Made by a program: the position numbers and the translations under genes
Shown: piece after piece, positions 23,101-33,708 of the stretch
Numbering within the stretch: the first letter of the stretch is position 1
Layout of the letters: the number at the start of each line of letters is the position of its first letter
Source of the DNA: Taenia hydatigena
Lineage: Eukaryota; Platyhelminthes; Cestoda; Cyclophyllidea; Taeniidae
Reading direction: 5' to 3'
DNA: 64,000 nt
NCBI GenBank assembly: GCA_036345935.2
Contig: JADWOT020000718.1
Coordinates: 1-64,000 of the forward strand
The notes under the pieces: model-generated
What the model was told of the DNA's origin: nothing
The model's database searches: none
Seen by the model: only the letters and a program-made list of their open reading frames with translations

Positions 23101-23532
23101 ACCACCAGGATGCAAACGCTGATGGCTGGGCAATATTTTTGTAAGCTGTTTAGAATTCGTTGCTTCACTCTTCACTTCCAAAAACGACGAGTAGCACGAC
23201 TATACAAATTTTATGCTCTGCTTTATAGCGTTTTGGCATTAGAGGAAGATCCTCCTCTGGTCTTGAACGGTGCGGTAAGCATTTCATCTCTGTGCAACAT
23301 CAAATCGAAATGCCAAGAATGAGGTTTCAAAAGTACAAATTAAAAAACCCGGAATCCGTTGTCATGACTTGGCTTCGGTGCTGCACAACTGGAGGTGCAC
23401 TGGTCACCCATTCGCATCGTCCTGCAAGAAGAGTAACTAGGAGGTACAAATCCTGCAGAATGCTGCCTATACCATTCGCAGAAGTCCACTTCATTCAAGA
23501 ATGTTAATAATCCATTTGCTGACATCAAATGC
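20109..23532. other. Long stretch without a firm gene
   Basis: Includes a basic ATG frame of 109 codons (20375-20704) and a TTG frame of 79 codons (21225-21464, minus). It also holds opposed frames around 21949-22486 that depend on the purine tract. A GTTCAAATCC-like box near 20830 is discussed among rejected items. The mirror is about 34657-38080. Confidence 0.35.
22062..22170. repeat. Purine-rich tract
   Basis: About 110 bases made mostly of G and A on the plus strand (GGAAAGGAGGAGGGG, AGAGAGACAGAAAGAGAGAAGG, GGAAGGAGGAAAGGAGGAAAGAG). The 174-codon minus-strand frame across it owes its hydrophobic run to this composition. Confidence 0.7.
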
Positions 23533-23871
23533 TTACCCAAGCGTTCGAAACGTGGCATCATTACTATTTACTACTTGCTTGAGAAGATGCATTTTTGAGT
23601 GCACCTGCGCTACTGGAGTGTTGGCATTGTTATTGGTATTGACACTGCGTATGGGCAATGATGATGCATGACAGTGCACTAGCCAACTGAGAAGGGTCGA
23701 TTGGTCCCTAACAAAGTAGTCGTGCCCCTTGTGCTGCAGTTTCAACCATCTTTTGTCTTCTAGGCTGCATCCAATTTTGAATCCCGATTCAAAATCCCTT
23801 CTTCTTCTTCTTGGGCCTTCTTCTGTTTTATGCGTCAACGCGCAAACAATGAAAATATATTGTCGCTTCAT
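23533..23871 (-). CDS. Open frame, 112 codons from ATG, hairpin upstream
   Basis: A minus-strand ATG frame. After a short hydrophobic start (Y-I-F-I-V-C-A-L) comes a basic patch (G-P-R-R-R-R-R-D), then a compact-looking region (G-F-K-I-G-C-S-L-E-D-K-R-W-L-K-L-Q-H-K-G-H-D-Y-F-V) and an asparagine-rich segment. The ATG lies 7 bases after a perfect 24-base hairpin. No family is recognised. A second frame of 73 codons overlaps the end. Confidence 0.38.
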   Translation of the reverse strand: MKRQYIFIVCALTHKTEEGPRRRRRDFESGFKIGCSLEDKRWLKLQHKGHDYFVRDQSTLLSWLVHCHASSLPIRSVNTNNNANTPVAQVHSKMHLLKQVVNSNDATFRTLG

Positions 23872-23878
23872 AGCACAG

Positions 23879-23902
23879 AGGTCTAAGTGACCACTTAGAC
23901 CT
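23879..23902. promoter_or_regulatory. 24-base hairpin just before an ATG
   Basis: AGGTCTAAGTG and CACTTAGACCT are perfect complements separated by two bases. On the minus strand the element ends 7 bases before the ATG at 23871. In RNA it could form a hairpin at the cap-proximal side of the start codon, or it could be a dimer binding site in DNA. Its role is unknown. Confidence 0.5.
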
Positions 23903-24267
23903 TATTTTGCTTTCAAAGACCATTCTTCTGTAAAAACTTAACTATGTTTCTTCGGCCAGGCAATGCAAATAGATTATATCTCGTGAGGTTTAACATTGTG
24001 CCCTAATTCCTCACTTCTTCGACAAATACTTATTTTGATTGCTCATCGTCATGCAGTTGAGAAGCTGAAAAGAGCTGTAAATGACCGTAATAACAGAAAT
24101 GATTCGTCATATTAATCAATTGTAAGTTGAATCGATTTTCGCCACTTTGCTTGTGTAAAAGCAAGATTAATTGTGGCTGTTAAAAAGGATTCAGTCGTCA
24201 CGCTCAAGATGATTGCGTGGTCAGGAATAATGACTTGAAAGAAAGAGATGGGATTAAATTAATTAAA

Positions 24268-24480
24268 ATGCAACCATTTGGATGCTGCGAATGCCGCAAA
24301 GTAGAACAGTTTTCAGCTGTCTGTCCATTTCATCTGCCTCTATCCAAGGTAGTGGATGCGCCGGTGAGGTTTCCCAAAATGAGACACTCGGCCAGCATCG
24401 AAAGTGATTTGAAGAAGCCCTCAAAGTTGGCCACATGTCAGCACGGTGTATCCAACTACACCATTCTCACTCTTTTCTGA
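24268..24480 (+). CDS. Zinc-finger first-exon relative
   Basis: From the ATG at 24268 the frame reads M-Q-P-F-G-C-C-E-C, then a spacer, C-P-F-H. The pattern C-x2-C-x9-C-x2-H sits at exactly the same distances from the ATG as in exon 1 of the zinc-finger gene at 60435 (M-D-N-Y-R-C-G-I-C ... C-R-A-H). A possible donor (CCAAGGTAGTGG) follows at 24349, close to the equivalent donor in that gene but four bases off in length, so the phase differs. Reading through gives 70 codons to 24480. It may be a paralogous exon or a relic, and no further fingers were found downstream. Confidence 0.38.
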   Translation: MQPFGCCECRKVEQFSAVCPFHLPLSKVVDAPVRFPKMRHSASIESDLKKPSKLATCQHGVSNYTILTLF

Positions 24481-24957
24481 AAACAATTAATCAGCACAAT
24501 CATTCGCAGAAATTTTTTCAAAAATTTGTACTTCACAATTTTTGACGCAAGTGGATATTTCCACTTTGTTTAATCATGAAGTGCATAGAGTGACGCATCT
24601 AATTTACACGTTTAATTTGGGTTGACACGTACGTCATTGAGACTAAGTATGCCATTGTAGATCATTCATCTCTTTCCTCCTCTTCCCCTCTCCCACCCTT
24701 AGTAAAGGAGAAAGTTGGTTACAAACGCTTGCAAACGCAGTTAAAGAACATAAGTTTTACAATCATATTTGATGCGTAGTTGGGTGAGGAAGGTTTGTTC
24801 TCAGAGTCTCCGTTGCGAATAGAGCTTTGTGCCGCAAAAGTGGATCAGTGCACCACAAATGCTAAAACACTTGCCAGCAATGGACTTTATTGGCAGTCCC
24901 GATTTCCGTTCACAATTTAATTATTCCGCAAAATTCAAGAAGGACATAAAATTAGTT

Positions 24958-25191
24958 CTAAGCGATTCTTCGTTTGAAATAATTCGTATTTAGCATTTTG
25001 GGAGAATTTTCAAGCAACTGTTTTAGTTCTTCGAGTTCATCGATGCCAAATAGACTGAGTGGTGGTCTGTGCATGTGAGCTGTTATTACTTCTTTTAGCG
25101 AACTCAAGAGATGCACGCGATTTTCGCATTCCTCTGAGACACGATCACACGATGGCCAGTCAAACGTGTCTAGAATTCGAAAGCGAAACAT
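24958..25191 (-). CDS. Open frame, 77 codons from ATG, acidic helix at end
   Basis: A minus-strand ATG frame with a charged helix (I-D-E-L-E-E-L-K-Q-L-L-E-N-S) and a basic end (Y-F-K-R-R-I-A). The frame can be extended upstream about 30 codons to a possible acceptor. The plus strand over part of the same bases is also open and protein-like (25152-25394). Probably only one is real, and which one cannot be decided by eye. Confidence 0.32.
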   Translation of the reverse strand: MFRFRILDTFDWPSCDRVSEECENRVHLLSSLKEVITAHMHRPPLSLFGIDELEELKQLLENSPKMLNTNYFKRRIA

Positions 25192-27038
25192 GGGATCAGG
25201 CTGACCTGAATGAAGTCCGTGCTCTCCTCCACGGATGTAGCGGTTATGTTTCGCAGCAATACCCTGCTATTCGCATTGCGAATTTAACACTGGACGACCT
25301 CCACACCCTCCTCAATCGGGTCCGGTCTTCTGCTTTTCGGATTGCCTACATTGAGCGCTGTGAGCGATGCCAGTACTTTGTTGTAATTTTTTAGTATGCC
25401 TCCTTTATATGTCTTAGAGCGAAATGCATTTATAAACTTTTAAATGCGCTAAAATTGGCTGATATATGAGGCTATAGGAATGGGATGCTCATTAGCTTAA
25501 AAGTAGACAGCAGTCGCATTGTTGTTTTGGGGCTTGACAACCTTCCAAAAGTTGCGCTTTTTTGAACATTCCACAACACCGCAAGTCGGTACTATTGGTG
25601 ATTTCCCACATTATAGCTAGCCAGTCGTGTGCTATAGATGGCCGACAGCGTTTCTACCTCGTGCTCAGAGCTGAGGCCGGCTCAGTTCACAGCGTTACGG
25701 CTGCGCATAATTTGTCGACATTGGAGTCAAGTATCCTGTCGCCTCCATTTCCTGATTACGCTGGATGGTCCAAGCACTGAAACGCAGCAAGCAACTTTTG
25801 TTATTTATCCAAGTTAATGGCGTTTGATTGGGAAAACTATATTATTTTGCTATCGGCTTTAAGAATGAAGTCTGGATTTTCGTCATCACAACTTTGGAAG
25901 CATTAGCAAGCGCGCTTTGTCTCACAGATGGGAGAATTTACAAAAAAAAGACGCAAGCAACGTATTGGAAAGGAGAAAAGACAGGCAGACTCGGCTAATA
26001 GTGGAAAACATGCGGGCCTATGAGGTAAGGCCAAAGCCGGCCCTTCAAATGCTGTTAGTAGTTGGAATCACATCCATCCGGAATAAAAACGTAGCTAGGT
26101 CTTTAAATAACCTCCTGATTGAACCAAATTGTCCATGTTCGTTCGATCTTGTCGTTGTAGCACTCGGTTTATTTGACTTGCAAATGCATTTTCGCTTTAA
26201 TGAATAATTTTTTGTGGACCACACCAATTAATCTGGCAAATTGTATAACTGATGTAAAAAATTCCAGGCAATGAAATTAATCCTAATTCGCCTCTAAAAT
26301 TTATAATTTTTGCCAACTGGATTCACCCACGACTCTATTTTCGTTGGCATACAGTGGCCATGAGAAGGCTGGATATTTCCAGCCACCGTTATTACAGCAC
26401 AGGACCGTTGTGCAGTAACAGGACCAAAGTATTAACAACTGAGGAGACTCAGGCTCAGAAGACCTACCGCGTGTGTCAACAACCAGGCCAAAATTGTTTG
26501 GAGAGCATTAGTGCTACGGTTACTGTCAGCTTTAGGAGGTCACGGGATATAACACTTAGGAAAAGGGCACTACCATCATAGGATATGTTGTGTCATATAT
26601 GTGCGGCTTCCTGTGGATCGACGAGTCCGAGGTTGAGCACGATGCTTCCCGCATATCCATGTTCCAAAAGTGTTTATTCATCTTGAAACATTGCAACCAT
26701 TTAAAGCCTGACCTAATTTTCTTTGTCAAGCATACTTTAAGGCCATGAAACTACTTCTGCGACTCCAGAACGGTGCGGATTTTATCGTGGATAGGAAAGC
26801 TTTGGTCCCGAATTCGCTGCCTTTACTACAAGTTGACACCAGTGCGGTGAATTTACAAGAATGCTGCGGTCATAACGTGCTCATAGGTCTCCTTCGATCA
26901 TGCCAAGAATGTGAATTGTGTCACCTTTCAAAATGTGCTGTATGCAACAAACCCAAACTACAAAAGTGTCCAACTTCTAGAAACTTACAGGGTCTAATGT
27001 CATTTAAACATAAGGTGATAGTAAATGCAAAATTTTAG
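25152..27038 (+). CDS. Candidate multi-exon gene, broken in the left arm
   Basis: Consecutive plus-strand frames look like exons of one gene. Positions 25152-25394 begin M-A-S-Q-T-C. Positions 25562-25780 follow, then 25917-26207 with V-V-G-I-T-S-I-R-N and S-F-D-L-V-V-V-A-L-G-L-F-D. Positions 26354-26744 encode C-G-F-L-W-I-D-E-S-E-V-E, and 26745-27038 carry paired cysteines C-Q-E-C-E-L-C. The third piece faintly recalls the GDS and V-V-x-x-x-G blocks of PC-esterase/SGNH domains, but the GDS serine context is changed. The left arm has 8 rather than 9 A in a run near 25940 and lacks one G near 26180, so its frame is damaged. The right arm reads 124 codons through. Exon borders are not resolved. 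Confidence 0.33.
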
Positions 27039-28143
27039 AGGCTACTCAATGCCTTAATTGTTTCATTAATTTTTGAAGCAGATTTAGCAACCACTACGTG
27101 GATATCGAGGGGCCAAGCTATGACGGATTGTGCCAAAGTAATGCAGATGAATGATTTGATGTGCAGAATACCTACGACATTCATGATGATGTGCATTTAT
27201 TATTTGCATACCATACAATGTGATGCCATTACAATTGGCGCTGACATCTATTAAGCACTTATGATAAAATAAATTTGTAGTGCTCCAAACACTTTAAAGC
27301 ATAAGACTTGGATACCTACAAGCATTGGTACAGGAAATTGGCTACTTGAACGAAATTGGCGACCTTGAGGATTGTAGAGTCCGTGTAGTGAGAAGTTCAG
27401 TTAAGCAGACTTCGAAGGATTACACTGCAGCACCACAACCCAGCCAAAATTGTTCCCTGTGAAGAGCACATAAATGCAGCTCGAGTGTATTTTGCTCTGC
27501 CCGTAAAATGTCAATTTCTCCCAAATTGGAGAAATGCTCTTTATTATGCCTTGCTAAGAAGTGCTGCGCCAAGTGGCTTAACTTAAAGGAATGCTGAAGC
27601 TTTGGACTAAAATATCATCAAGCATTGACCACTGACCTTAAAATGGAAAGTCTTCTTTGATTTAGTGCACTTAGTGAAAATTTGCGCAAATCTGCTGCGT
27701 CATGTGCACAACTCTAACCTTCTTAAATGAACTTATGTAAAATCGCAAAACGCTGCTTTGAAGCGCTTCTGACTGACCATCGACCTAATGGCCACCTGTT
27801 TCTGAGTATCAGGCCTTAAAAACTAATTAAAAGACGAATTGAAGTCATCGAGGAAATAGTAAAATTCAATGGGGAGTGAGATGTACGCGCTCCATAGTGA
27901 TTGACAATTTTGACTCAGCCACCATGTAAACGGGATTCCTCTTGCCTTTTGAGCACAGTTTACTTTAACTGATGTCACTCAGATCTGACTGCAGTTGAGT
28001 TGAGTTCTAATAAGATTAATGGTGGTCATGGGCAGGTCAGCTGCCTCTAGAGTTTGCGTTAAAGACTAGAGAATGTGTATTAGTGTGCTAGGCAGCGTTG
28101 ATTTTGCTTCCTAATGATTAACTTCACGATCTCTAAACGTTGA
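27039..28143. other. Inner end of left arm, no gene recognised
   Basis: Frames are all short. The last 53 bases (28091-28143) are the arm part of block Q'. A small stem (ATTTCTCC/GGAGAAAT) lies near 27516. Three mismatches to the right arm cluster in the last 75 bases. Confidence 0.45.
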
Positions 28144-28151
28144 ATTCAACG
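28138..28151. repeat. Perfect 14-base palindrome at the left inner junction
   Basis: CGTTGAATTCAACG sits exactly on the junction between left arm and spacer (28143/28144). Half comes from the arm and half from the spacer gene fragment. The right inner junction lacks it. Confidence 0.8.
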
Positions 28152-28207
28152 CCTTAATGCCAACTCGCAGCAAAGTCAGAGGATTCAGGACCAAAGCTTT
28201 CCTATCC
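28144..28207 (-). pseudogene. Third fragment of the same gene at the inner junction
   Basis: The minus strand reads M-D-R-K-A-L-V-L-N-P-L-T-L-L-R-V, matching V-D-R-K-A-L-V-P-N-S-L-P-L-L-Q-V in the frame at 26745. It is cut at the left inner palindrome junction. With the copies at 26.7 and 28.6 kb it implies that the gene had been tandemly duplicated before the palindrome formed. Confidence 0.55.
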
Positions 28208-29690
28208 ATTCTTATGCCTTAGAGACGGTTGGAGCAATACAACTTCATTTTATCATAAGTGCTTAATAGATGTCAGCGCCAATTGTAATGGCATCACATT
28301 GTATGGTATGCAAATAATAAATGCACATCATCATGAATGTCGTAGGTATTCTGCACATCAAATCATTCATCTGCATTACTTGGGCACAATCCGTCATAGC
28401 ATGGCTCAATTTTACCACACGACCGTGCATAAAAGCAGTTTACTCGGCTCGGCCATTCGATGCTCACCTGGTGGTTGCTAAATCTGCTTCAAAAATTAAT
28501 GAAACAATTAAGGCATTGAGTAGCCTTCAAAATTTCGTATTTACTATTAACTTGCGTTAAAACCGCATTAGACCTTGCAGATTTCTAGAAATTAGACAGT
28601 TTTATAATTTGGGTTCGTTCCATATAACAGATTTTGAAAGGTGGCATAATTCACATTCTTGGCATGATAGAAGGAGACTTATGAGCTCGTCATAACCGCA
28701 GCATTCCTGTAAATTAAATGCACTGTCAACTCGCAGTAAAGTCTGAGAATTTAGGATCAAATCTTTCCTATCCATGCTAAAATCCGCATCGTTCTGGAGT
28801 CGAAGAAGTAGTTTCATGGCCCTAAATATGCTTGAAAAAGAAAATTATGTCAGGCTTTAAATGGTTGTAATGTTCCGAGATGAATAAACACTTCTGAAAC
28901 ATGGATGTGCGGGAAGCATTGTGCTCAACCTCGGATTCGTCGATCCACGGGAAGCCGCACATATGTGACACAACAAATCCTGCGATGGTAGTGCCCCATT
29001 CCTCCGTGCTATATCCCATGACCTCCTAAAGCTGACAGTAACCGTAACACCTATGCTCTTCAAATGCGCTTTGTAGGCGAGAGGAGGAAAACAATTTTGG
29101 CCCAATATTTGACACACGTGGTAGGTCTCCTGAGCCTGAGTCTCCGCAGTCGTTAATACTTTGGTCTTGTCACTGCATATCTGTCCTGCGCTGTAATAAA
29201 GGTGGCTGGAAATATCCAACCTTCTCATGGCAAGGATGGAAGGAACGAATAGGAAAGCAAAGAACCGTCTGCAGCAACATCATCTGTAATTTTATTCGTG
29301 CAGTTGTATGCTGTCGAAAATAGAGTCGCGGGTAATTTCAGCTAACATGAATTATGAATTTTAGGAGGCGACTTGGGATTAGTAAGAAAACAGTCTTTCG
29401 CATCACAATATTGCCTTGACTTCATTGCCCAGAATTTTTTACATCAATTACGCGATTTCCTAAATTACTTGGTGCGGTCCGCAAAAGATACAAAGCAGTG
29501 CGTATTATTAGTGATTCACAAAACTGAAATTATTCGCTAGAACAAAAATGCATTTGTTGAGTTAAATAAACCGAGTACTACAACGACAAAATCGAGCGAA
29601 CATAAACTAATTTGGTTCAATTAGGAGGTTAGTTAAAGGCCTAACTAAGTTTTTACTCTGGATGGATGTGATTCCAACTACTCTCAGGCT
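28208..29690 (-). pseudogene. Diverged spacer copy of the 26-27 kb gene
   Basis: On the minus strand this repeats, with stops and indels, the last three pieces of the gene at 25152-27038, including Q-E-C-E-L-C (28602-28817), W-I-D-E-S-E-V-E (28822-29019) and the T-Q-A-Q-E-T-Y segment (28857-29228). It has about 28 bases that the arm copies lack and an extra stretch near 29230-29300. The L-L-I-E-P-N segment is followed by a stop. Similarity to the arms is nearly perfect at 28250-28400 and lower elsewhere, which suggests local gene conversion. Confidence 0.6.
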
Positions 29691-29700
29691 CCTGCTAAAA

Positions 29701-30096
29701 TGCGTCACTCTGTTTAGTACTTAAGAGGTCAATCTCATGGTACTTAAACCTTCCTCACCTATGCCGTCGGTGATTCCAGAAGGAAGTGTAGAGCACAAGA
29801 GACCAAAACGAATGGGCCATACTTTGTTATTCAGTTGGTTTTCGATACAGATTGCTCAAAAGTATCCAAAATACAAGGGCTCTAATATCAAAGAGTCTAA
29901 ACTATGCGCCACCTTTTGCATCCCAATGTCACTCACGGGATTTAAGTTTAGCTTTGGTCCAGAGCTGATACCTGATTTAGGTTACCACTGAGGATCATAA
30001 CTCTTAACGCTCGCTGATCTCAAGTTGATGTCAACTCATCTAATCAACGTTTGGAGATCGTGAAGTTAATCATTAGGAAGCAAAATCAACGCTGCC
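29701..30096. repeat. Block Q', spans the right inner junction
   Basis: Reverse-complement relative of 9619-9840. The alignment runs through position 30044 without interruption, so the spacer and right arm were joined here before the palindrome arose. The left arm keeps only the part that lies inside the arm (28091-28143). Confidence 0.72.
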
Positions 30097-31148
30097 TAGC
30101 ACACTAATCCACATTCCCTAGTCTTTAACGCAAACTCTAGAGGCAGCTGACCTGCCCATGACCACCATTAATCTTATTAGAACTCAACTCAACTGCAGTC
30201 AGATCTGAGTGACATCAGTTAAAGTAAACTGTGCTCAAAAGGCAAGAGGAATCCCGTTTACATGGTGGCTGAGTCAAAATTGTCAATCACTATGGAGCGC
30301 GTACATCTCACTCCCCATTGAATTTTACTATTTCCTCGATGACTTCAATTCGTCTTTTAATTAGTTTTTAAGGCCTGATACTCAGAAACAGGTGGCCATT
30401 AGGTCGATGGTCAGTCAGAAGCGCTTCAAAGCAGCGTTTTGCGATTTTACATAAGTTCATTTAAGAAGGTTAGAGTTGTGCACATGACGCAGCAGATTTG
30501 CGCAAATTTTCACTAAGTGCACTAAATCAAAGAAGACTTTCCATTTTAAGGTCAGTGGTCAATGCTTGATGATATTTTAGTCCAAAGCTTCAGCATTCCT
30601 TTAAGTTAAGCCACTTGGCGCAGCACTTCTTAGCAAGGCATAATAAAGAGCATTTCTCCAATTTGGGAGAAATTGACATTTTACGGGCAGAGCAAAATAC
30701 ACTCGAGCTGCATTTATGTGCTCTTCACAGGGAACAATTTTGGCTGGGTTGTGGTGCTGCAGTGTAATCCTTCGAAGTCTGCTTAACTGAACTTCTCACT
30801 ACACGGACTCTACAATCCTCAAGGTCGCCAATTTCGTTCAAGTAGCCAATTTCCTGTACCAATGCTTGTAGGTATCCAAGTCTTATGCTTTAAAGTGTTT
30901 GGAGCACTACAAATTTATTTTATCATAAGTGCTTAATAGATGTCAGCGCCAATTGTAATGGCATCACATTGTATGGTATGCAAATAATAAATGCACATCA
31001 TCATGAATGTCGTAGGTATTCTGCACATCAAATCATTCATCTGCATTACTTTGGCACAATCCGTCATAGCTTGGCCCCTCGATATCCACGTAGTGGTTGC
31101 TAAATCTGCTTCAAAAATTAATGAAACAATTAAGGCATTGAGTAGCCT

Positions 31149-33037
31149 CTAAAATTTTGCATTTACTATCACCTTATGTTTAAATGACATTAGACCCTGT
31201 AAGTTTCTAGAAGTTGGACACTTTTGTAGTTTGGGTTTGTTGCATACAGCACATTTTGAAAGGTGACACAATTCACATTCTTGGCATGATCGAAGGAGAC
31301 CTATGAGCACGTTATGACCGCAGCATTCTTGTAAATTCACCGCACTGGTGTCAACTTGTAGTAAAGGCAGCGAATTCGGGACCAAAGCTTTCCTATCCAC
31401 GATAAAATCCGCACCGTTCTGGAGTCGCAGAAGTAGTTTCATGGCCTTAAAGTATGCTTGACAAAGAAAATTAGGTCAGGCTTTAAATGGTTGCAATGTT
31501 TCAAGATGAATAAACACTTTTGGAACATGGATATGCGGGAAGCATCGTGCTCAACCTCGGACTCGTCGATCCACAGGAAGCCGCACATATATGACACAAC
31601 ATATCCTATGATGGTAGTGCCCTTTTCCTAAGTGTTATATCCCGTGACCTCCTAAAGCTGACAGTAACCGTAGCACTTATGCTCTCCAAACAATTTTGGC
31701 CTGGTCGTTGACACACGCGGTAGGTCTTCTGAGCCTGAGTCTCCTCAGTTGTTAATACTTTGGTCCTGTTACTGCACAACGGTCCTGTGCTGTAATAACG
31801 GTGGCTGGAAATATCCAGCCTTCTCATGGCCACTGTATGCCAACGAAAATAGAGTCGTGGGTGAATCCAGTTGGCAAAAATTATAAATTTTAGAGGCGAA
31901 TTAGGATTAATTTCATTGCCTGGAATTTTTCACATCAGTTATACAATTTGCCAGATTAATTGGTGTGGTCCACAAAAAATTATTCATTAAAGCGAAAATG
32001 CATTTGCCAAGTCAAATAAACCGAGTGCTACAACGACAAGATCGAACGAACATGGACAATTTGGTTCAATCAGGAGGTTATTTAAAGACCTAGCTACGTT
32101 TTTATTCCGGATGGATGTGATTCCAACTACTAACAGCATTTGAAGGGCCGGCTTTGGCCTTACCTCATAGGCCCGCATGTTTTCCACTATTAGCCGAGTC
32201 TGCCTGTCTTTTCTCCTTTCCAATACGTTGCTTGCGTCTTTTTTTTTGTAAATTCTCCCATCTGTGAGACAAAGCGCGCTTGCTAATGCTTCCAAAGTTG
32301 TGATGACGAAAATCCAGACTTCATTCTTAAAGCCGATAGCAAAATAATATAGTTTTCCCAATCAAACGCCATTAACTTGGATAAATAACAAAAGTTGCTT
32401 GCTGCGTTTCAGTGCTTGGACCATCCAGCGTAATCAGGAAATGGAGGCGACAGGATACTTGACTCCAATGTCGACAAATTATGCGCAGCCGTAACGCTGT
32501 GAACTGAGCCGGCCTCAGCTCTGAGCACGAGGTAGAAACGCTGTCGGCCATCTATAGCACACGACTGGCTAGCTATAATGTGGGAAATCACCAATAGTAC
32601 CGACTTGCGGTGTTGTGGAATGTTCAAAAAAGCGCAACTTTTGGAAGGTTGTCAAGCCCCAAAACAACAATGCGACTGCTGTCTACTTTTAAGCTAATGA
32701 GCATCCCATTCCTATAGCCTCATATATCAGCCAATTTTAGCGCATTTAAAAGTTTATAAATGCATTTCGCTCTAAGACATATAAAGGAGGCATACTAAAA
32801 AATTACAACAAAGTACTGGCATCGCTCACAGCGCTCAATGTAGGCAATCCGAAAAGCAGAAGACCGGACCCGATTGAGGAGGGTGTGGAGGTCGTCCAGT
32901 GTTAAATTCGCAATGCGAATAGCAGGGTATTGCTGCGAAACATAACCGCTACATCCGTGGAGGAGAGCACGGACTTCATTCAGGTCAGCCTGATCCCATG
33001 TTTCGCTTTCGAATTCTAGACACGTTTGACTGGCCAT
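31149..33037 (-). CDS. Candidate multi-exon gene, more intact right-arm copy
   Basis: Mirror of 25152-27038. Here the A run has 9 bases and the G is present, giving a single 124-codon frame (31987-32361) through the V-V-G-I-T-S-I-R-N and F-D-L-V-V-V-A-L-G-L-F-D-L-A-N segments. The spacer relative has the same length at the G site, so the right arm keeps the older state and the left arm has lost a base. Confidence 0.35.
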
Positions 33038-33231
33038 CGTGTGATCGTGTCTCAGAGGAATGCGAAAATCGCGTGCATCTCTTGAGTTCGCTAAAAGAAG
33101 TAATAACAGCTCACATGCACAGACCACCACTCAGTCTATTTGGCATCGATGAACTCGAAGAACTAAAACAGTTGCTTGAAAATTCTCCCAAAATGCTAAA
33201 TACGAATTATTTCAAACGAAGAATCGCTTAG
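32998..33231 (+). CDS. Open frame, 77 codons, right-arm twin
   Basis: Mirror of 24958-25191. Confidence 0.32.
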   Translation: MFRFRILDTFDWPSCDRVSEECENRVHLLSSLKEVITAHMHRPPLSLFGIDELEELKQLLENSPKMLNTNYFKRRIA

Positions 33232-33708
33232 AACTAATTTTATGTCCTTCTTGAATTTTGCGGAATAATTAAATTGTGAACGGAAATCGGGACTGCCAAT
33301 AAAGTCCATTGCTGGCAAGTGTTTTAGCATTTGTGGTGCACTGATCCACTTTTGCGGCACAAAGCTCTATTCGCAACGGAGACTCTGAGAACAAACCTTC
33401 CTCACCCAACTACGCATCAAATATGATTGTAAAACTTATGTTCTTTAACTGCGTTTGCAAGCGTTTGTAACCAACTTTCTCCTTTACTAAGGGTGGGAGA
33501 GGGGAAGAGGAGGAAAGAGATGAATGATCTACAATGGCATACTTAGTCTCAATGACGTACGTGTCAACCCAAATTAAACGTGTAAATTAGATGCGTCACT
33601 CTATGCACTTCATGATTAAACAAAGTGGAAATATCCACTTGCGTCAAAAATTGTGAAGTACAAATTTTTGAAAAAATTTCTGCGAATGATTGTGCTGATT
33701 AATTGTTT

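Larger units (their letters stand above)
661..28143. repeat. Left arm of a 55 kb palindrome
   Basis: The whole interval reappears in reverse complement at 30044-57367. The outer end is at 661, where the left sequence and the reverse complement of the right sequence share GTGTCAT and then part. The inner end is at 28143, after AACGTTGA. Frames along the arm have twins of the same length and residues on the other side. The arm is 159 bases longer than its partner: 139 come from the N gap and duplicated seam, 22 from a deletion in the right arm, offset by two single-base gains on the right. Both flanks are unrelated to each other, and the two arms differ in places, so they are not simply one contig used twice. 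Confidence 0.97.
28144..30043. other. Palindrome spacer, a patchwork of older repeats
   Basis: The spacer has three parts. Positions 28144-28207 are a fragment of the gene found at 26745-27038. Positions 28208-29690 are a diverged copy of right-arm 30887-32137 in the same orientation; the first 150 bases are nearly identical and later parts are more diverged with indels. Positions 29701-30043 are part of a block related to left-arm 9619-9840. There is little wholly unique sequence in it. Confidence 0.9.
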
